Assembly (NCBI GenBank): GCA_965277345.1
Contig: CBDICI010000004.1
Span: forward strand, 930,001-994,000
Length of the DNA stretch: 64,000 bases
Direction: 5' to 3'
Origin: CAIOYC01 sp965277345
Lineage (GTDB): Bacteria > Pseudomonadota > Alphaproteobacteria > Caulobacterales > Caulobacteraceae
Position 1 is the first letter of the stretch. Every line of letters begins with the position of its first letter. A model generated the notes under the pieces. That model saw nothing but the letters and a program-made list of their open reading frames with translations. It ran no database searches and was not told where the DNA came from. Both the position numbers and the translations under genes were made by a program. Below, one piece after another: positions 41,580-52,192 of this stretch.

Positions 41580-42340
41580 CCCTTAAAATCCGCGTCATCC
41601 CCTGTCTGGATGTGAAGGACGGGCGCGTGGTCAAGGGCGTGCGGTTCGAGAACCTGCGCGACGCGGGCGATCCGGTGGAGCAGGCCCAGGTCTATGACGC
41701 CGCGGGGGCGGATGAGCTGATGTTCCTCGACATCACGGCCAGCCACGAGGGGCGTCGTCCGATCCATGAGGTGATCGCGCGCACCGCCGAGGTCTGCTTC
41801 ATGCCCCTGTCGGTCGGCGGCGGGGTGCGCAGCGTAGAGACGGCCCGAGCCTTGCTGCTGTCCGGCGCGGACAAGGTCTCGATCAACACTGCGGCGGTGG
41901 AGAACCCGGACCTGCTCGCCGCCTGCGCCGACGCCTTCGGCGCGCAGGCTGTGGTGGCGGCGGTGGACGCCAAGGCGGTGGGCCCCGGTCGCTGGCATGT
42001 CTTCACCTATGGCGGGCGCAGGGACACCGGCCTCGACGCGGTGGACTATGCCCGGCTGGCGGTGGAGAAGGGCGCGGGCGAAATCCTGCTGACCTCCATG
42101 GATCGGGACGGAGCCAGGTCGGGCTACGACACGGCGCTGTTGCGGGCAGTATCCTCGGCGGTGAGCGTGCCGGTGATCGCCTCCGGCGGCGCGGGCGGAG
42201 TGGGGCATATGGTCGAGGCGGTGCGGGCGGGCGGGGCGGATGCGGTGCTGGCCGCCTCCATCTTCCACTTCGGCGAGGTATCGGTCGGCGAGGCCAAGCG
42301 GGCGCTGGCTGAGGCGCATCTGCCGGTGAGGTTGTCATGA
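41576..42340 (+). CDS. hisF: imidazole glycerol phosphate synthase cyclase subunit
   Basis: HisF uses HisH-derived ammonia to make IGP and AICAR. The 254-residue barrel has the catalytic Asp residues in RVIPCLDVKDGRVVKGVRFE and LLTSMDRDGARSGYD, the LSVGGGVRSVETARALLLSG loop, and VIASGGAGGVGHMVEAVRAG. It overlaps hisA upstream and hisE downstream by four bases each, showing tight translational coupling. Confidence 0.96.
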   Translation: MTLKIRVIPCLDVKDGRVVKGVRFENLRDAGDPVEQAQVYDAAGADELMFLDITASHEGRRPIHEVIARTAEVCFMPLSVGGGVRSVETARALLLSGADKVSINTAAVENPDLLAACADAFGAQAVVAAVDAKAVGPGRWHVFTYGGRRDTGLDAVDYARLAVEKGAGEILLTSMDRDGARSGYDTALLRAVSSAVSVPVIASGGAGGVGHMVEAVRAGGADAVLAASIFHFGEVSVGEAKRALAEAHLPVRLS

Positions 42341-42663
42341 GCGAACGGTTCGCCGGGGTGCTGGCCCGGCTCAACGGCACCATCGCCGCGCGCCGGGGGG
42401 CGGACGCGGGCGGCTCGTACACCGCGCAGTTGCTGGCCGATCCGCGGCGGGCGGCCAGGAAGCTCGGCGAGGAGGCGGTGGAGACGGTGATCGCCGCCAT
42501 CGCCGAGGACACGGACGCCCTGGCGAGCGAGAGCGCCGATCTGATCTATCACTGGCTGGTCCTGCTGGCTGCCCGGGGCGTGGACCTGGACGCCGTGGCC
42601 GACAAGCTCGCCGCCCGCGAAGGCCGCTCGGGCCTGGACGAGAAGGCTTCGCGCCAGACCTGA
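42337..42663 (+). CDS. hisE: phosphoribosyl-ATP pyrophosphatase
   Basis: HisE removes pyrophosphate from PR-ATP in the second step of histidine synthesis. The 108-residue protein is the stand-alone MazG-like form (no HisI fusion): LARLNGTIAARRGADAGGSY, TAQLLADPRRAARKLGEEAV, ETVIAAIAEDTDALASESAD and LIYHWLVLLAARG. It ends the his block; hisG, hisD, hisC and hisI are not in the window. The downstream penicillin-binding protein gene is convergent with only 22 bases between. Confidence 0.94.
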   Translation: MSERFAGVLARLNGTIAARRGADAGGSYTAQLLADPRRAARKLGEEAVETVIAAIAEDTDALASESADLIYHWLVLLAARGVDLDAVADKLAAREGRSGLDEKASRQT

Positions 42664-42685
42664 CCGAGAGCACCCGTCTCCAGGC

Positions 42686-44773
42686 TCAATAGGGGCGTTG
42701 CGGCGGCGGATATTGCGGGGGTGGGTATGCCGCTTGTGGCGGATACGCGGGCTGCGGCGGAGGCGGCGGCCGGTCAGGCGCGTCTGGCGTCTCCGGCGCG
42801 GGCGGCGGATTGTCGTTGGCCGGTGGCGCGGGGGCCACGGTGACGTTGGAGAGCAGGTCGCCGATCGGATCGCCCATCACCACGCCGGGTTCGGCCTGCG
42901 GGCCCCGCGGGATGGCGCGTACCTGCAGGTGCGGCAGGGCGGCGGCCATGAAGCCGCGCCAGATCTCCGCCGGCGCCCCGCCGCCGGTGACCTTGCGCAT
43001 CGGTGTGTTGTTGTCCTTGCCGACCCATACGGCGGTGACGAACCCGCCCGTGTAGCCCATGAACCAGGCGTCCTTGTAGTCGGAGGTGGTGCCCGTCTTG
43101 CCGGCGAGGTCATAGCCGGAAATGGCCGCGCGCGTGCCGGTGCCCGCGGTGATCACCGTGCGGAGCATCTGGTTCATCTCATCCAGCGCCGGGTTGCCGA
43201 TCACGCTGGCCCTGGGGTCCGGGTGATGCTCGTACAGGACCTTGCCGTCGGCGGTGCGGATCCGTTCGATGCCGTAGGCGCTGGCCTTGTCGCCGCCGTT
43301 GGAGAAGGGCGCGTAAGCCTGCGCCATCTCCAGCGGGCTGACCTGGGTGGTGCCGAGGGCCATGGCCGGGTCGGTGTTGATGGGCGAGACGATGCCGAGC
43401 CGATGGGCGGTGTTGGCCACGTTCTGGCGCCCCACCTCGTCCGCCAGGCGCGCGGCGACGGTGTTGATCGACTGGGCCAGCGCCTGCTGCAGGGTCAGCG
43501 GGCCGAGATATTTGTTGGTATAGTTGTGCGGCGTCCAGCCGTTGATGGTCACCGGCTCGTCCACCACGCCCACATCCGGCGTGCGGCCCTGCTCCATGGC
43601 GGTGAGATAGACGAAGGGCTTCCACGACGAGCCGGCCTGGCGCTTGGCCTCCACCGCGCGGTTGAACTGGCTGTCGCCATAGTTCACCCCGCCGATCATG
43701 GCGCGCACGCGCCCGACGCCGTCCATGGCCACCACCGCCGCCTGCTGCACACCGGCCGCCTGCTGGCGGTTGACGGTGGCGATGGCTGCGTTCTGGGCCA
43801 GCGCATCCAGCGGCAGGTCCAGCGTGGTCTCCACCACCAGGTCGGTCTCCGGCTGGCCGACCAACTGGCGCACCTGGGTGTCGACCCAGTCGACGAAATA
43901 CTGGGCATGGGCGCTGGCCAGGGTCTTGGATACCTTGACCGGGTGGCGGAAAGCCTCGTCGCGCTGGTCTGCGGTGATGGCCTTGGTCTCCACCATCCGG
44001 TCGAGCACGATGGTGGCGCGGCGCGCGGCGCGCTCCTGATCGGAGACCGGGCTGTAATGGGTGGGCGACTTGAGCAGGCCGGCCAGCAGCGCCGCCTCGC
44101 CCACGGTCAGCTCCGAGGCCGGCTTGTTGAAATAGCGCTGGGCCGCCGCCTCGATGCCATAGGCGCCGGCGCCGAAATAGACCCGGTTCATATAGAGGGC
44201 GAGGATCTGTTTCTTGGAGAACTTGCGCTCCAGCCAGAAGGCCAGGATCAGCTCCTGCGCCTTGCGCTTCATGGTCTGATCCGGTGTCAGGAACAGGTTG
44301 CGCGCCAATTGCTGGGTGATGGTGGAGCCGCCGGCCAGCGGGCCGTGGCGGTGCATCACATTGCGCCCCAGCGAGCGGACAATGCCGCCGAGGTCGAACC
44401 CCATGTGGTGATAGAAGTTGTGGTCCTCGATGGCCACGAAGGCGGCGGGCACGTATTCCGGCAGTTTGTCGATATCCACCGGCGGCGAATACTGGCTGCC
44501 GCGTACGCCGAGCAGCGCGCCGGAGCGGTCCAGATAGGTGATCGAGGGCTGGTGGTGAATCTCGTAGAGCTTGGAGGTGTCCGGCAGGCCGCGCGAGAAG
44601 ATCACGAAGAAGGCGACCACGAAGATCACCGCCCAGACGCAGGCCACCGCTCCCCAATAGGCCAGCGTGCCCAGCAGCGAGCGGCCATCGGGGCCGCGGC
44701 CCGGGAAGCGGAAGTTGAAGCCGCCAAACCCGCCCGGGGCGCCGCCCCCGCGGGGCCTATCGGCGTTCGACAT
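42686..44773 (-). CDS. class A penicillin-binding protein (glycosyltransferase/transpeptidase)
   Basis: This bifunctional enzyme polymerises and cross-links peptidoglycan at the cytoplasmic membrane. The 695-residue protein has a Gly/Arg/Pro-rich cytoplasmic head, one TM helix (about residues 37-58), and a GT51 domain with the catalytic Glu at E116 in AIEDHNFYHHMGFD and GGSTITQQLARNLFL. The transpeptidase domain has SxxK at S382-K385 (GSSWKPFVY), SIN at 435-437 and AGKTGTTSDYKDAWFMGYTG. The C-terminus is a proline/tyrosine/glutamine-rich tail. It is shorter than PBP1A (no OB-fold insertion), resembling the PbpC/PBP2A-like class A proteins of Caulobacter. Confidence 0.93.
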   Translation of the reverse strand: MSNADRPRGGGAPGGFGGFNFRFPGRGPDGRSLLGTLAYWGAVACVWAVIFVVAFFVIFSRGLPDTSKLYEIHHQPSITYLDRSGALLGVRGSQYSPPVDIDKLPEYVPAAFVAIEDHNFYHHMGFDLGGIVRSLGRNVMHRHGPLAGGSTITQQLARNLFLTPDQTMKRKAQELILAFWLERKFSKKQILALYMNRVYFGAGAYGIEAAAQRYFNKPASELTVGEAALLAGLLKSPTHYSPVSDQERAARRATIVLDRMVETKAITADQRDEAFRHPVKVSKTLASAHAQYFVDWVDTQVRQLVGQPETDLVVETTLDLPLDALAQNAAIATVNRQQAAGVQQAAVVAMDGVGRVRAMIGGVNYGDSQFNRAVEAKRQAGSSWKPFVYLTAMEQGRTPDVGVVDEPVTINGWTPHNYTNKYLGPLTLQQALAQSINTVAARLADEVGRQNVANTAHRLGIVSPINTDPAMALGTTQVSPLEMAQAYAPFSNGGDKASAYGIERIRTADGKVLYEHHPDPRASVIGNPALDEMNQMLRTVITAGTGTRAAISGYDLAGKTGTTSDYKDAWFMGYTGGFVTAVWVGKDNNTPMRKVTGGGAPAEIWRGFMAAALPHLQVRAIPRGPQAEPGVVMGDPIGDLLSNVTVAPAPPANDNPPPAPETPDAPDRPPPPPQPAYPPQAAYPPPQYPPPQRPY

Positions 44774-44920
44774 GAAGACAGCTCCGCGAGACCGCGCCCC
44801 GACCCAATCACGGGCTGCAGGAAGCGTAGAATAGGGGCGGCTTTTAGCCGGGTCATCACATTTGCGCGAGGGGGTGAACCGGCCGTGAACCGGAGCGCGG
44901 TCACCGTCGGCCCGGCGGGC

Positions 44921-45466
44921 CTATTCGTCGGGCATGGTCCGCTCCGGCGCCTCGGGCATCCGGACCTCGAACAGGCCGATGTCCAGCGCCCGCTGCGGCT
45001 CGGCGGGCCGGAGCGGCTGGCGCGCCAGGGCCTGCAGCGCGCGCGTGTCCAGCGCATGGGCGCCGGGATCGCGTCGCAGCCGGCGGGCGGCTTCCGCGGG
45101 CGCCGGGGCCGCGCCTTCGCGTTCGATACGCCAATAGCTCACCGACAGCCGCCACAGGGTCGGCGTCGACGCCGCCCTCGGCTCCGGCCAGCGCCGGCCG
45201 CCCCGATTGACCGGGCGGAGCGGGGCTGTGGGCTTGGCGTCGGTCACGGGACGCAGGGTGCGCCAGCCGCCGGGTTGAAGCGCCGCGCTTGAATAGGCCG
45301 CCTCGGCCGCCGCTTCGCTGGCGAAGGCGGGGCCGACCGCCTCGGTGACGAACGCCACCGCCCCGCCCGCGGCATGGATGGCTTCGCGCTCGCGCTCGGC
45401 GAAGGCGCGCGGGCTATGCAGCGCCTCGTCCGCCGTCTCGGCGATGGGATAGGTGATTGCCGTCAT
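44921..45466 (-). CDS. hypothetical protein, conserved-looking
   Basis: This 181-residue protein has no recognised domain. The middle contains TLWRLSVSYWRIE, a short beta-like segment, and the chain is otherwise rich in Ala, Arg and Pro with charged ends. Codon use is like the neighbouring genes and the frame is long, supporting a real gene. It begins 94 bases from the divergent BI-1 family gene, so the two share a promoter region. No membrane segment or signal peptide is visible. Confidence 0.6.
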   Translation of the reverse strand: MTAITYPIAETADEALHSPRAFAEREREAIHAAGGAVAFVTEAVGPAFASEAAAEAAYSSAALQPGGWRTLRPVTDAKPTAPLRPVNRGGRRWPEPRAASTPTLWRLSVSYWRIEREGAAPAPAEAARRLRRDPGAHALDTRALQALARQPLRPAEPQRALDIGLFEVRMPEAPERTMPDE

Positions 45467-45560
45467 CCGCCCTCATTCCGCCGCGCCCTTGCGTTGTCAT
45501 CAAGGGCGAACGATATTTTCCACAGGAACCATATCGGTTCGAGAAAGGGATTTCATCGCC

Positions 45561-46310
45561 ATGAGCGATTTCAACCGCGGCGTATGGGGGCAGGCTCCCG
45601 CTTCGGCGGACATGAGCGTCGATGCCGGCCTTCGCGCCTTCATGCTGGGCGTCTACAACAAGATGGCGCTCGGTCTGCTGCTCTCGGCCGCCCTGGCCTG
45701 GCTGACCTCGCATGAGCCGGTCGTCCAGTACCTGTTCCGGGTCGACGCCAGTGGCCGCGCCGTTGGCGTCACCCTGCTGGGCCAAGCGTTGATGTGGGCG
45801 CCGCTTGCGGTCGTGCTGATCGGCAGCTTCGCGGCGCGCGGCCTGACGGTGCGCAATTCGGGCGCTTATTACTGGCTTGTGGTCAGTCTGCTGGGCGCTG
45901 GCCTCGGCCTCGACGCATTGATCTATACGGGCGCTTCGATCGCTACGTCCTTCTTGGTGACATCAGTCGCGTTCGGTGCGCTTAGCCTTGTCGGCTACAC
46001 CACCAAACGCGACCTCACCGGCATGGGCTCGTTCCTGATCATGGGCGCTTTCGGGATGATCGCGCTGTCGCTGATCAACGTCCTGTTCCTGCACGCAGCG
46101 GGGCTGCAGTTCATTATTCAGGTGGTGTTCCTGGCCATCTTCGCGGGGCTGATAGCCTTCCAGACCCAGCAGCTGAAGATGACCTACTACCAGGTGAAAG
46201 GTGACGAGCAGAGCATGGCCGCGGCCACCAACTTCGGGGCCCTCAGCCTCTATCTGGACTTTATCAACCTGTTCCAGATCTTGCTGTCGCTGTTCGGCGG
46301 CCGCCGCTGA
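45561..46310 (+). CDS. Bax inhibitor-1/YccA family membrane protein
   Basis: This 249-residue protein has seven predicted TM helices and belongs to the BI-1/YbhL family of membrane proteins thought to leak protons or calcium and to modulate proteases. The N-terminus DAGLRAFMLGVYNKMALGLL is typical, and the late RDLTGMGSFLIMGAFGMIAL region and final FINLFQILLSLFGGRR fit family members. ATG 45561 is chosen from the family-like MSDFNRG start. A strong terminator follows directly. Confidence 0.92.
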   Translation: MSDFNRGVWGQAPASADMSVDAGLRAFMLGVYNKMALGLLLSAALAWLTSHEPVVQYLFRVDASGRAVGVTLLGQALMWAPLAVVLIGSFAARGLTVRNSGAYYWLVVSLLGAGLGLDALIYTGASIATSFLVTSVAFGALSLVGYTTKRDLTGMGSFLIMGAFGMIALSLINVLFLHAAGLQFIIQVVFLAIFAGLIAFQTQQLKMTYYQVKGDEQSMAAATNFGALSLYLDFINLFQILLSLFGGRR

Positions 46311-46334
46311 GCCCACAGGACGGTCAACAGCGAA

Positions 46335-46360
46335 GGCCCGGGAGCGATCCCGGGCCTTTT
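46335..46360 (+). terminator. rho-independent terminator of the BI-1 gene
   Basis: A perfect 9-bp stem GGCCCGGGA (46335-46343) with TCCCGGGCC (46348-46356) has a GCGA tetraloop and is followed by TTTT. It ends 25 bases after the BI-1 stop. Confidence 0.85.
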
Positions 46361-46374
46361 CGTTTGAGCGCATG

Positions 46375-46414
46375 GAGCCTGAGTCACGGTTCAATCTGAA
46401 CCGATCGGGGTCTA
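46375..46414. repeat. hairpin repeat containing the stop codon of the DUF2794 gene (copy 2)
   Basis: A copy of the repeat at 37026-37067: the core TCACGGTTCAATCTGAACCG and the GATCGGGGTCTA end match it, with a less perfect left arm. Its TCTA end supplies the minus-strand TAG stop (46412-46414). It contains GAGTC, again a GANTC site. Confidence 0.7.
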
Positions 46415-46759
46415 ATCGACGACGCGGAACTTGCGGGTGTCGAACACCTTCAGCACCTGGTCGAGTTCGTGGCCCCGGCGCAGCACCACATTGCCGGGCG
46501 CCAGCACCGCCCACTGTCCCTGCCGCCGGGTCAGGGCCGGCCGCTTCTCGATGCGATAGAGCGGGGCCTCCGACGCGCGGCGGAACACGCAGACGGCCGC
46601 CTGGTCCTTGTCCGAGGCGATGGCGTAGTCGCGCCACTCGCCCGCCGCCACCATCCGTTCATAGAGGCGGAGAATCTGGTCGAGCTCCCGACGCTCGAAG
46701 AAGACCGATGCGGCGTTGGTTGTCGGCTGGGGGCCGGGTGGAAACGGATCGACACTCAT
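46412..46759 (-). CDS. DUF2794 family protein
   Basis: This 115-residue protein matches DUF2794, a small family conserved in alphaproteobacteria. It has FFERRELDQILRLYERMVAA, GEWRDYAIASDKDQAAVCVF, RRASEAPLYRIEKRPALTRR and LRRGHELDQVLKVFDTRKFR, which are the conserved stretches. There are no catalytic or membrane motifs. Its function is unknown. It is convergent with the BI-1 gene, and its stop codon lies in a repeat. Confidence 0.83.
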   Translation of the reverse strand: MSVDPFPPGPQPTTNAASVFFERRELDQILRLYERMVAAGEWRDYAIASDKDQAAVCVFRRASEAPLYRIEKRPALTRRQGQWAVLAPGNVVLRRGHELDQVLKVFDTRKFRVVD

Positions 46760-47074
46760 GCCCTACAAATCTAGCGCGCCGAGGCGGCCTGAAAAGAGGG
46801 CGTCCGCCGCGATGCAACAGCGCGGCGACACTCACGTCCAAAAGTCGTGAAATGGCCCTATTCCGGTCGCGGACGCGCCCCATCGCCCATCGATAACAGC
46901 AAGGTCGGTCGGCCGGGACAACTGCTGGTCCTGGATCCTGAACAGCCCCCCCAGCCCCCCGGATCGGTGGCCGGTCGGCCGACACCCTCAACCTTCCCCA
47001 AGGTTGGATCAGAAGCCCGCCCGGTTCCCCCTCTTGCCGTGCGGGCTTTTCTGTATCTGATGGTTTGGTGAGGC
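46760..47074 (+). other. intergenic region with possible structured RNA and terminator
   Basis: No credible ORF is seen; a 74-codon plus-strand frame has poor composition. Inverted arms GTCGGCCG (46908-46915) and CGGCCGAC (46976-46983) enclose a second small stem (ATCC/GGAT). A hairpin AACCTT-CCCC-AAGGTT follows near 46990-47005, and then an intrinsic terminator with AAGCCCGC (47013-47020) pairing with GCGGGCTT (47041-47048) followed by TTTCTG. A plus-strand terminator with no plus-strand gene before it suggests a small RNA of roughly 150-200 nt. Confidence 0.4.
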
Positions 47075-47803
47075 TTAGTCTCGGCCCAACGCCAGCACGG
47101 GGCCGCCACGGGGCGCCTGCACCACTACCACCGCCTTCAACCCCTCGGACGGGGCGTCAGGCAGGTCGAAGCGTTTGGCCCGTCCGCGCCATTGGCCGAG
47201 CTTAACCAGTTCCCTGACCGCATTGGTGACGGTGAGCGTCTTGCCTTTGTTGTCGCCGGCCTTGACCTTCACCTCGCGCGGGGTGGGATCGTAGCGGATC
47301 AGCCAGACGTCGGCGGCCTGCGCGGGGACGCCGGCCGCGCCGACCGAAGCCCAGTCGCCCGCGTGCGAGACGCCGACCGCCGGCCCCTCCATCCTGGCGG
47401 ATTTGGTCAGCAGCTTGCCGATGGCGTCCTTGTCCAGGCCCGAGGCTTCCGCCGCGCCGTTCACCACGATTTCGGGCGTGTAGACCTCCCGCAGCTTCAG
47501 CCGCTTCACATAGGCCTGCTGGCGGGCGGTGAACTCCGGCATGGCGAAGGTGTCGGTCCAGCCGGTGTAGTCCCAGATATCCACCGAGAACGTCAGGGCG
47601 GTGACCCCCTTTTTCCGGGCCAGTTCGCCAAGGGCGAGGTCCGCTTGCGGGCAACCTTCGCAGCCCTGCGCGGTAAACAGTTCGACTAGGGCCGAGGGGG
47701 TGGGCGGCGTAGGTCTGCGATGACGCGACCTCGCCTCCGCTCCGGGTGCGAGGGCCAGGGTGAGGGCGCAGACGAACGCCAGGATTGCGGAAAAGGATCG
47801 CAT
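47075..47803 (-). CDS. secreted DUF1223 (thioredoxin-fold-like) protein
   Basis: This 242-residue exported protein has a signal peptide (residues 1-26). Its start is ATG 47803, preferred over an adjacent GTG. The DUF1223 block VELFTAQGCEGCPQADLALG contains a CxxC-like motif (CEGC), and FSVDIWDYTGWTDTFAMPEF then TARQQAYV is also typical. Family members are periplasmic with a thioredoxin-like fold, but the function is not settled. The next gene upstream in transcription is acnA, 60 bases away on the same strand. Confidence 0.88.
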   Translation of the reverse strand: MRSFSAILAFVCALTLALAPGAEARSRHRRPTPPTPSALVELFTAQGCEGCPQADLALGELARKKGVTALTFSVDIWDYTGWTDTFAMPEFTARQQAYVKRLKLREVYTPEIVVNGAAEASGLDKDAIGKLLTKSARMEGPAVGVSHAGDWASVGAAGVPAQAADVWLIRYDPTPREVKVKAGDNKGKTLTVTNAVRELVKLGQWRGRAKRFDLPDAPSEGLKAVVVVQAPRGGPVLALGRD

Positions 47804-47862
47804 CACCGCAACTTAACCCGGCGCACCCGTCATGCCCCTCACCCTTTCGTGACCTCCCGGTT

Positions 47863-50589
<2,727 letters not shown>

Positions 50590-50749
50590 TGGATCGTCTC
50601 CATATCACCACCGGATACGCGCACGGGCCGCACGGACACACAGCGTCCGAAAGGCCCTTCCACGATTGGATGCAGCGGTTGTCCCGCGTGGGCGGGGCTG
50701 TCTTAGCCCCGGTTGGTGGACAGGTCGATAGGGCGGCGATGACCATCTG

Positions 50750-51367
50750 ATGATCGCCGCGCTCAACATCGAATCGCTGACCGTATCCCGCGGCGCGCGG
50801 CGGCTGTTCGCCGGTCTGTCGCTGGGGCTGGCTGCGGGCGAGGCGGTGATGCTGGCCGGCCCCAATGGCGCGGGCAAGACCTCGCTGCTCCGCGCCATCG
50901 CGGGGCTGCTGCGCCCCGATTCCGGCCAGACGGCTTTTCGGGATGCGCAGGGCGCGGCGATCGAGCCCGAGGACGCCCGCGCCGGCGGGCTGCACCTGGC
51001 CGGCCATCAGGACGGGTTGAAAACCCAGCGCACCGCGGGCGAGGAACTGGAGTTCTGGACCGCCTGGCTCGGCGGTGACTCAGCCGGCCGCGCCGCGGCG
51101 GTAAACGCCTTCGACCTCAAGCCCTTGCTGCCGCTGGACGTGCGCCGGTTGTCGGCGGGGCAGCGGCGGCGGCTGGCCCTGGCCCGGCTGAAGGCGGCGC
51201 CGCGGCCCCTGTGGCTGCTGGACGAGCCGCTGGCCCCGCTGGACGCCAGATGGCGCGCGGCCTTCGGCGGCGAGATGCGCGCGCATCTGGCGGGGGGCGG
51301 ACTGATCCTCGCCGCCGCCCACGACCCCCTGCCCGTCCCGTGCCGGACCGTGGAGCTGGGGGCGTGA
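50750..51367 (+). CDS. ccmA: heme exporter ATP-binding protein CcmA
   Basis: CcmA is the ATPase of the CcmABCD complex that releases holo-CcmE for cytochrome c maturation. The 205-residue protein has Walker A LAGPNGAGKTSLLRAIAGLL, the ABC signature DVRRLSAGQRRRLALARL, Walker B LWLLDEPLAPLD and a switch His in ILAAAHDPL. Its short length is typical of CcmA. It overlaps ccmB by four bases (GTGA). Confidence 0.94.
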   Translation: MIAALNIESLTVSRGARRLFAGLSLGLAAGEAVMLAGPNGAGKTSLLRAIAGLLRPDSGQTAFRDAQGAAIEPEDARAGGLHLAGHQDGLKTQRTAGEELEFWTAWLGGDSAGRAAAVNAFDLKPLLPLDVRRLSAGQRRRLALARLKAAPRPLWLLDEPLAPLDARWRAAFGGEMRAHLAGGGLILAAAHDPLPVPCRTVELGA

Positions 51368-52029
51368 ACGCCGCATCGGCCCTGCTCAGGCGCGAGCTGG
51401 CCCTGGCCTGGGGGCGTGGCGGCGGCCCCCTGAACGCCCTCGCCTTCTATGTGGGAACCGCGACGCTCCTGCCTCTGGCGGTGGGGGCCGAGCCGCAGCG
51501 CCTGGCGGCGGTGGCCGCGGGTGCAGCTTTCGCCGCCCTGGCCCTCGCGTCGCTGCTGTCGCTCGAGCGCATGTTCGAGCGGGATTTCGAGGACGGCGCG
51601 CTCGACCTGCTCTGTCTGGGTGGCCAGCCGCTGGCCCTCACAGCGGCGGTCAAGGCGCTGGCCCAATGGGTCGCCAACGGCCTGCCGCTGGCGCTGGCCT
51701 CCCCCGTGGTGGCTGCCATGCTGGGCGCCCCCCCGTCGCTCGCGCCGCTCATCGCCGTCACCGCGGTCCTGGCCGGACTGGCCATGACCTTCATGGGCGG
51801 GGCGGGCGCCGCACTGGCCCTGGGCGCCAAGCGGGGCGGGGTGCTGGTGGCGGTGATCGTGCTGCCGCTCTATGCCCCGCCGGTGATCTTCGGCGCGGGC
51901 GCGGTCGAGGCGTTCGGCCAGGGGCTGCCGTGGGCGCCGCCCCTGATGTTTCTCTCCGCCTACGCCCTGGCCGCCGTGGCGCTCAGCCCCTTCGCCATGG
52001 CGGCGGCCTGTCGCAACGCCGTCGGCTGA
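51364..52029 (+). CDS. ccmB: heme exporter permease CcmB
   Basis: CcmB is the integral membrane partner of CcmA. The 221-residue protein has six predicted TM segments and the conserved start ALLRRELALAWGRGGG, with the family block LLSLERMFERDFEDGALDLL in the first cytoplasmic loop and PLYAPPVIFGAGAVE in the fourth TM region. GTG 51364 lies in the ccmA stop overlap. ccmC and ccmD, which normally follow, are missing here and accessory genes take their place. Confidence 0.93.
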   Translation: MNAASALLRRELALAWGRGGGPLNALAFYVGTATLLPLAVGAEPQRLAAVAAGAAFAALALASLLSLERMFERDFEDGALDLLCLGGQPLALTAAVKALAQWVANGLPLALASPVVAAMLGAPPSLAPLIAVTAVLAGLAMTFMGGAGAALALGAKRGGVLVAVIVLPLYAPPVIFGAGAVEAFGQGLPWAPPLMFLSAYALAAVALSPFAMAAACRNAVG

Positions 52030-52117
52030 CCGCTCCCCGCCCTTTCGGCCGGACCCCGGGGCAGGGGTGTCGCAGCAAGCCCTAAGGCGCGAGGTTCGTG
52101 GTTGTGTCGCGCGGCGG

Positions 52118-52160
52118 TTGACTCATCTGTCGGGGCGCCCCTCAATCTGGGTTAAGATTC
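52118..52160 (+). promoter_or_regulatory. paired GANTC sites upstream of the HTH gene
   Basis: GACTC (52120-52124, within TTGACTCAT) and GATTC (52156-52160) lie 36 bp apart, 33-73 bases before the HTH start codon. TTGACT at 52118-52123 is a plausible -35. GANTC is the CcrM methylation site through which GcrA acts in Caulobacter, and gcrA is in this window. That makes a GcrA-controlled promoter possible. Confidence 0.4.
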
Positions 52161-52192
52161 ATGTTCCGCGCTCAGGTTGCTTCTCATCCCGG

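Noticed and set aside
42698..45292. 864-codon plus-strand open frame opposite the penicillin-binding protein
   Set aside because: Antisense shadow of a gene with all GT51 and transpeptidase motifs.
46847..47071. 74-codon plus-strand ORF before the orphan terminator
   Set aside because: Pro/Gly/Ser-rich, no ribosome-binding site and no domain; the region is better explained as non-coding RNA or spacer.
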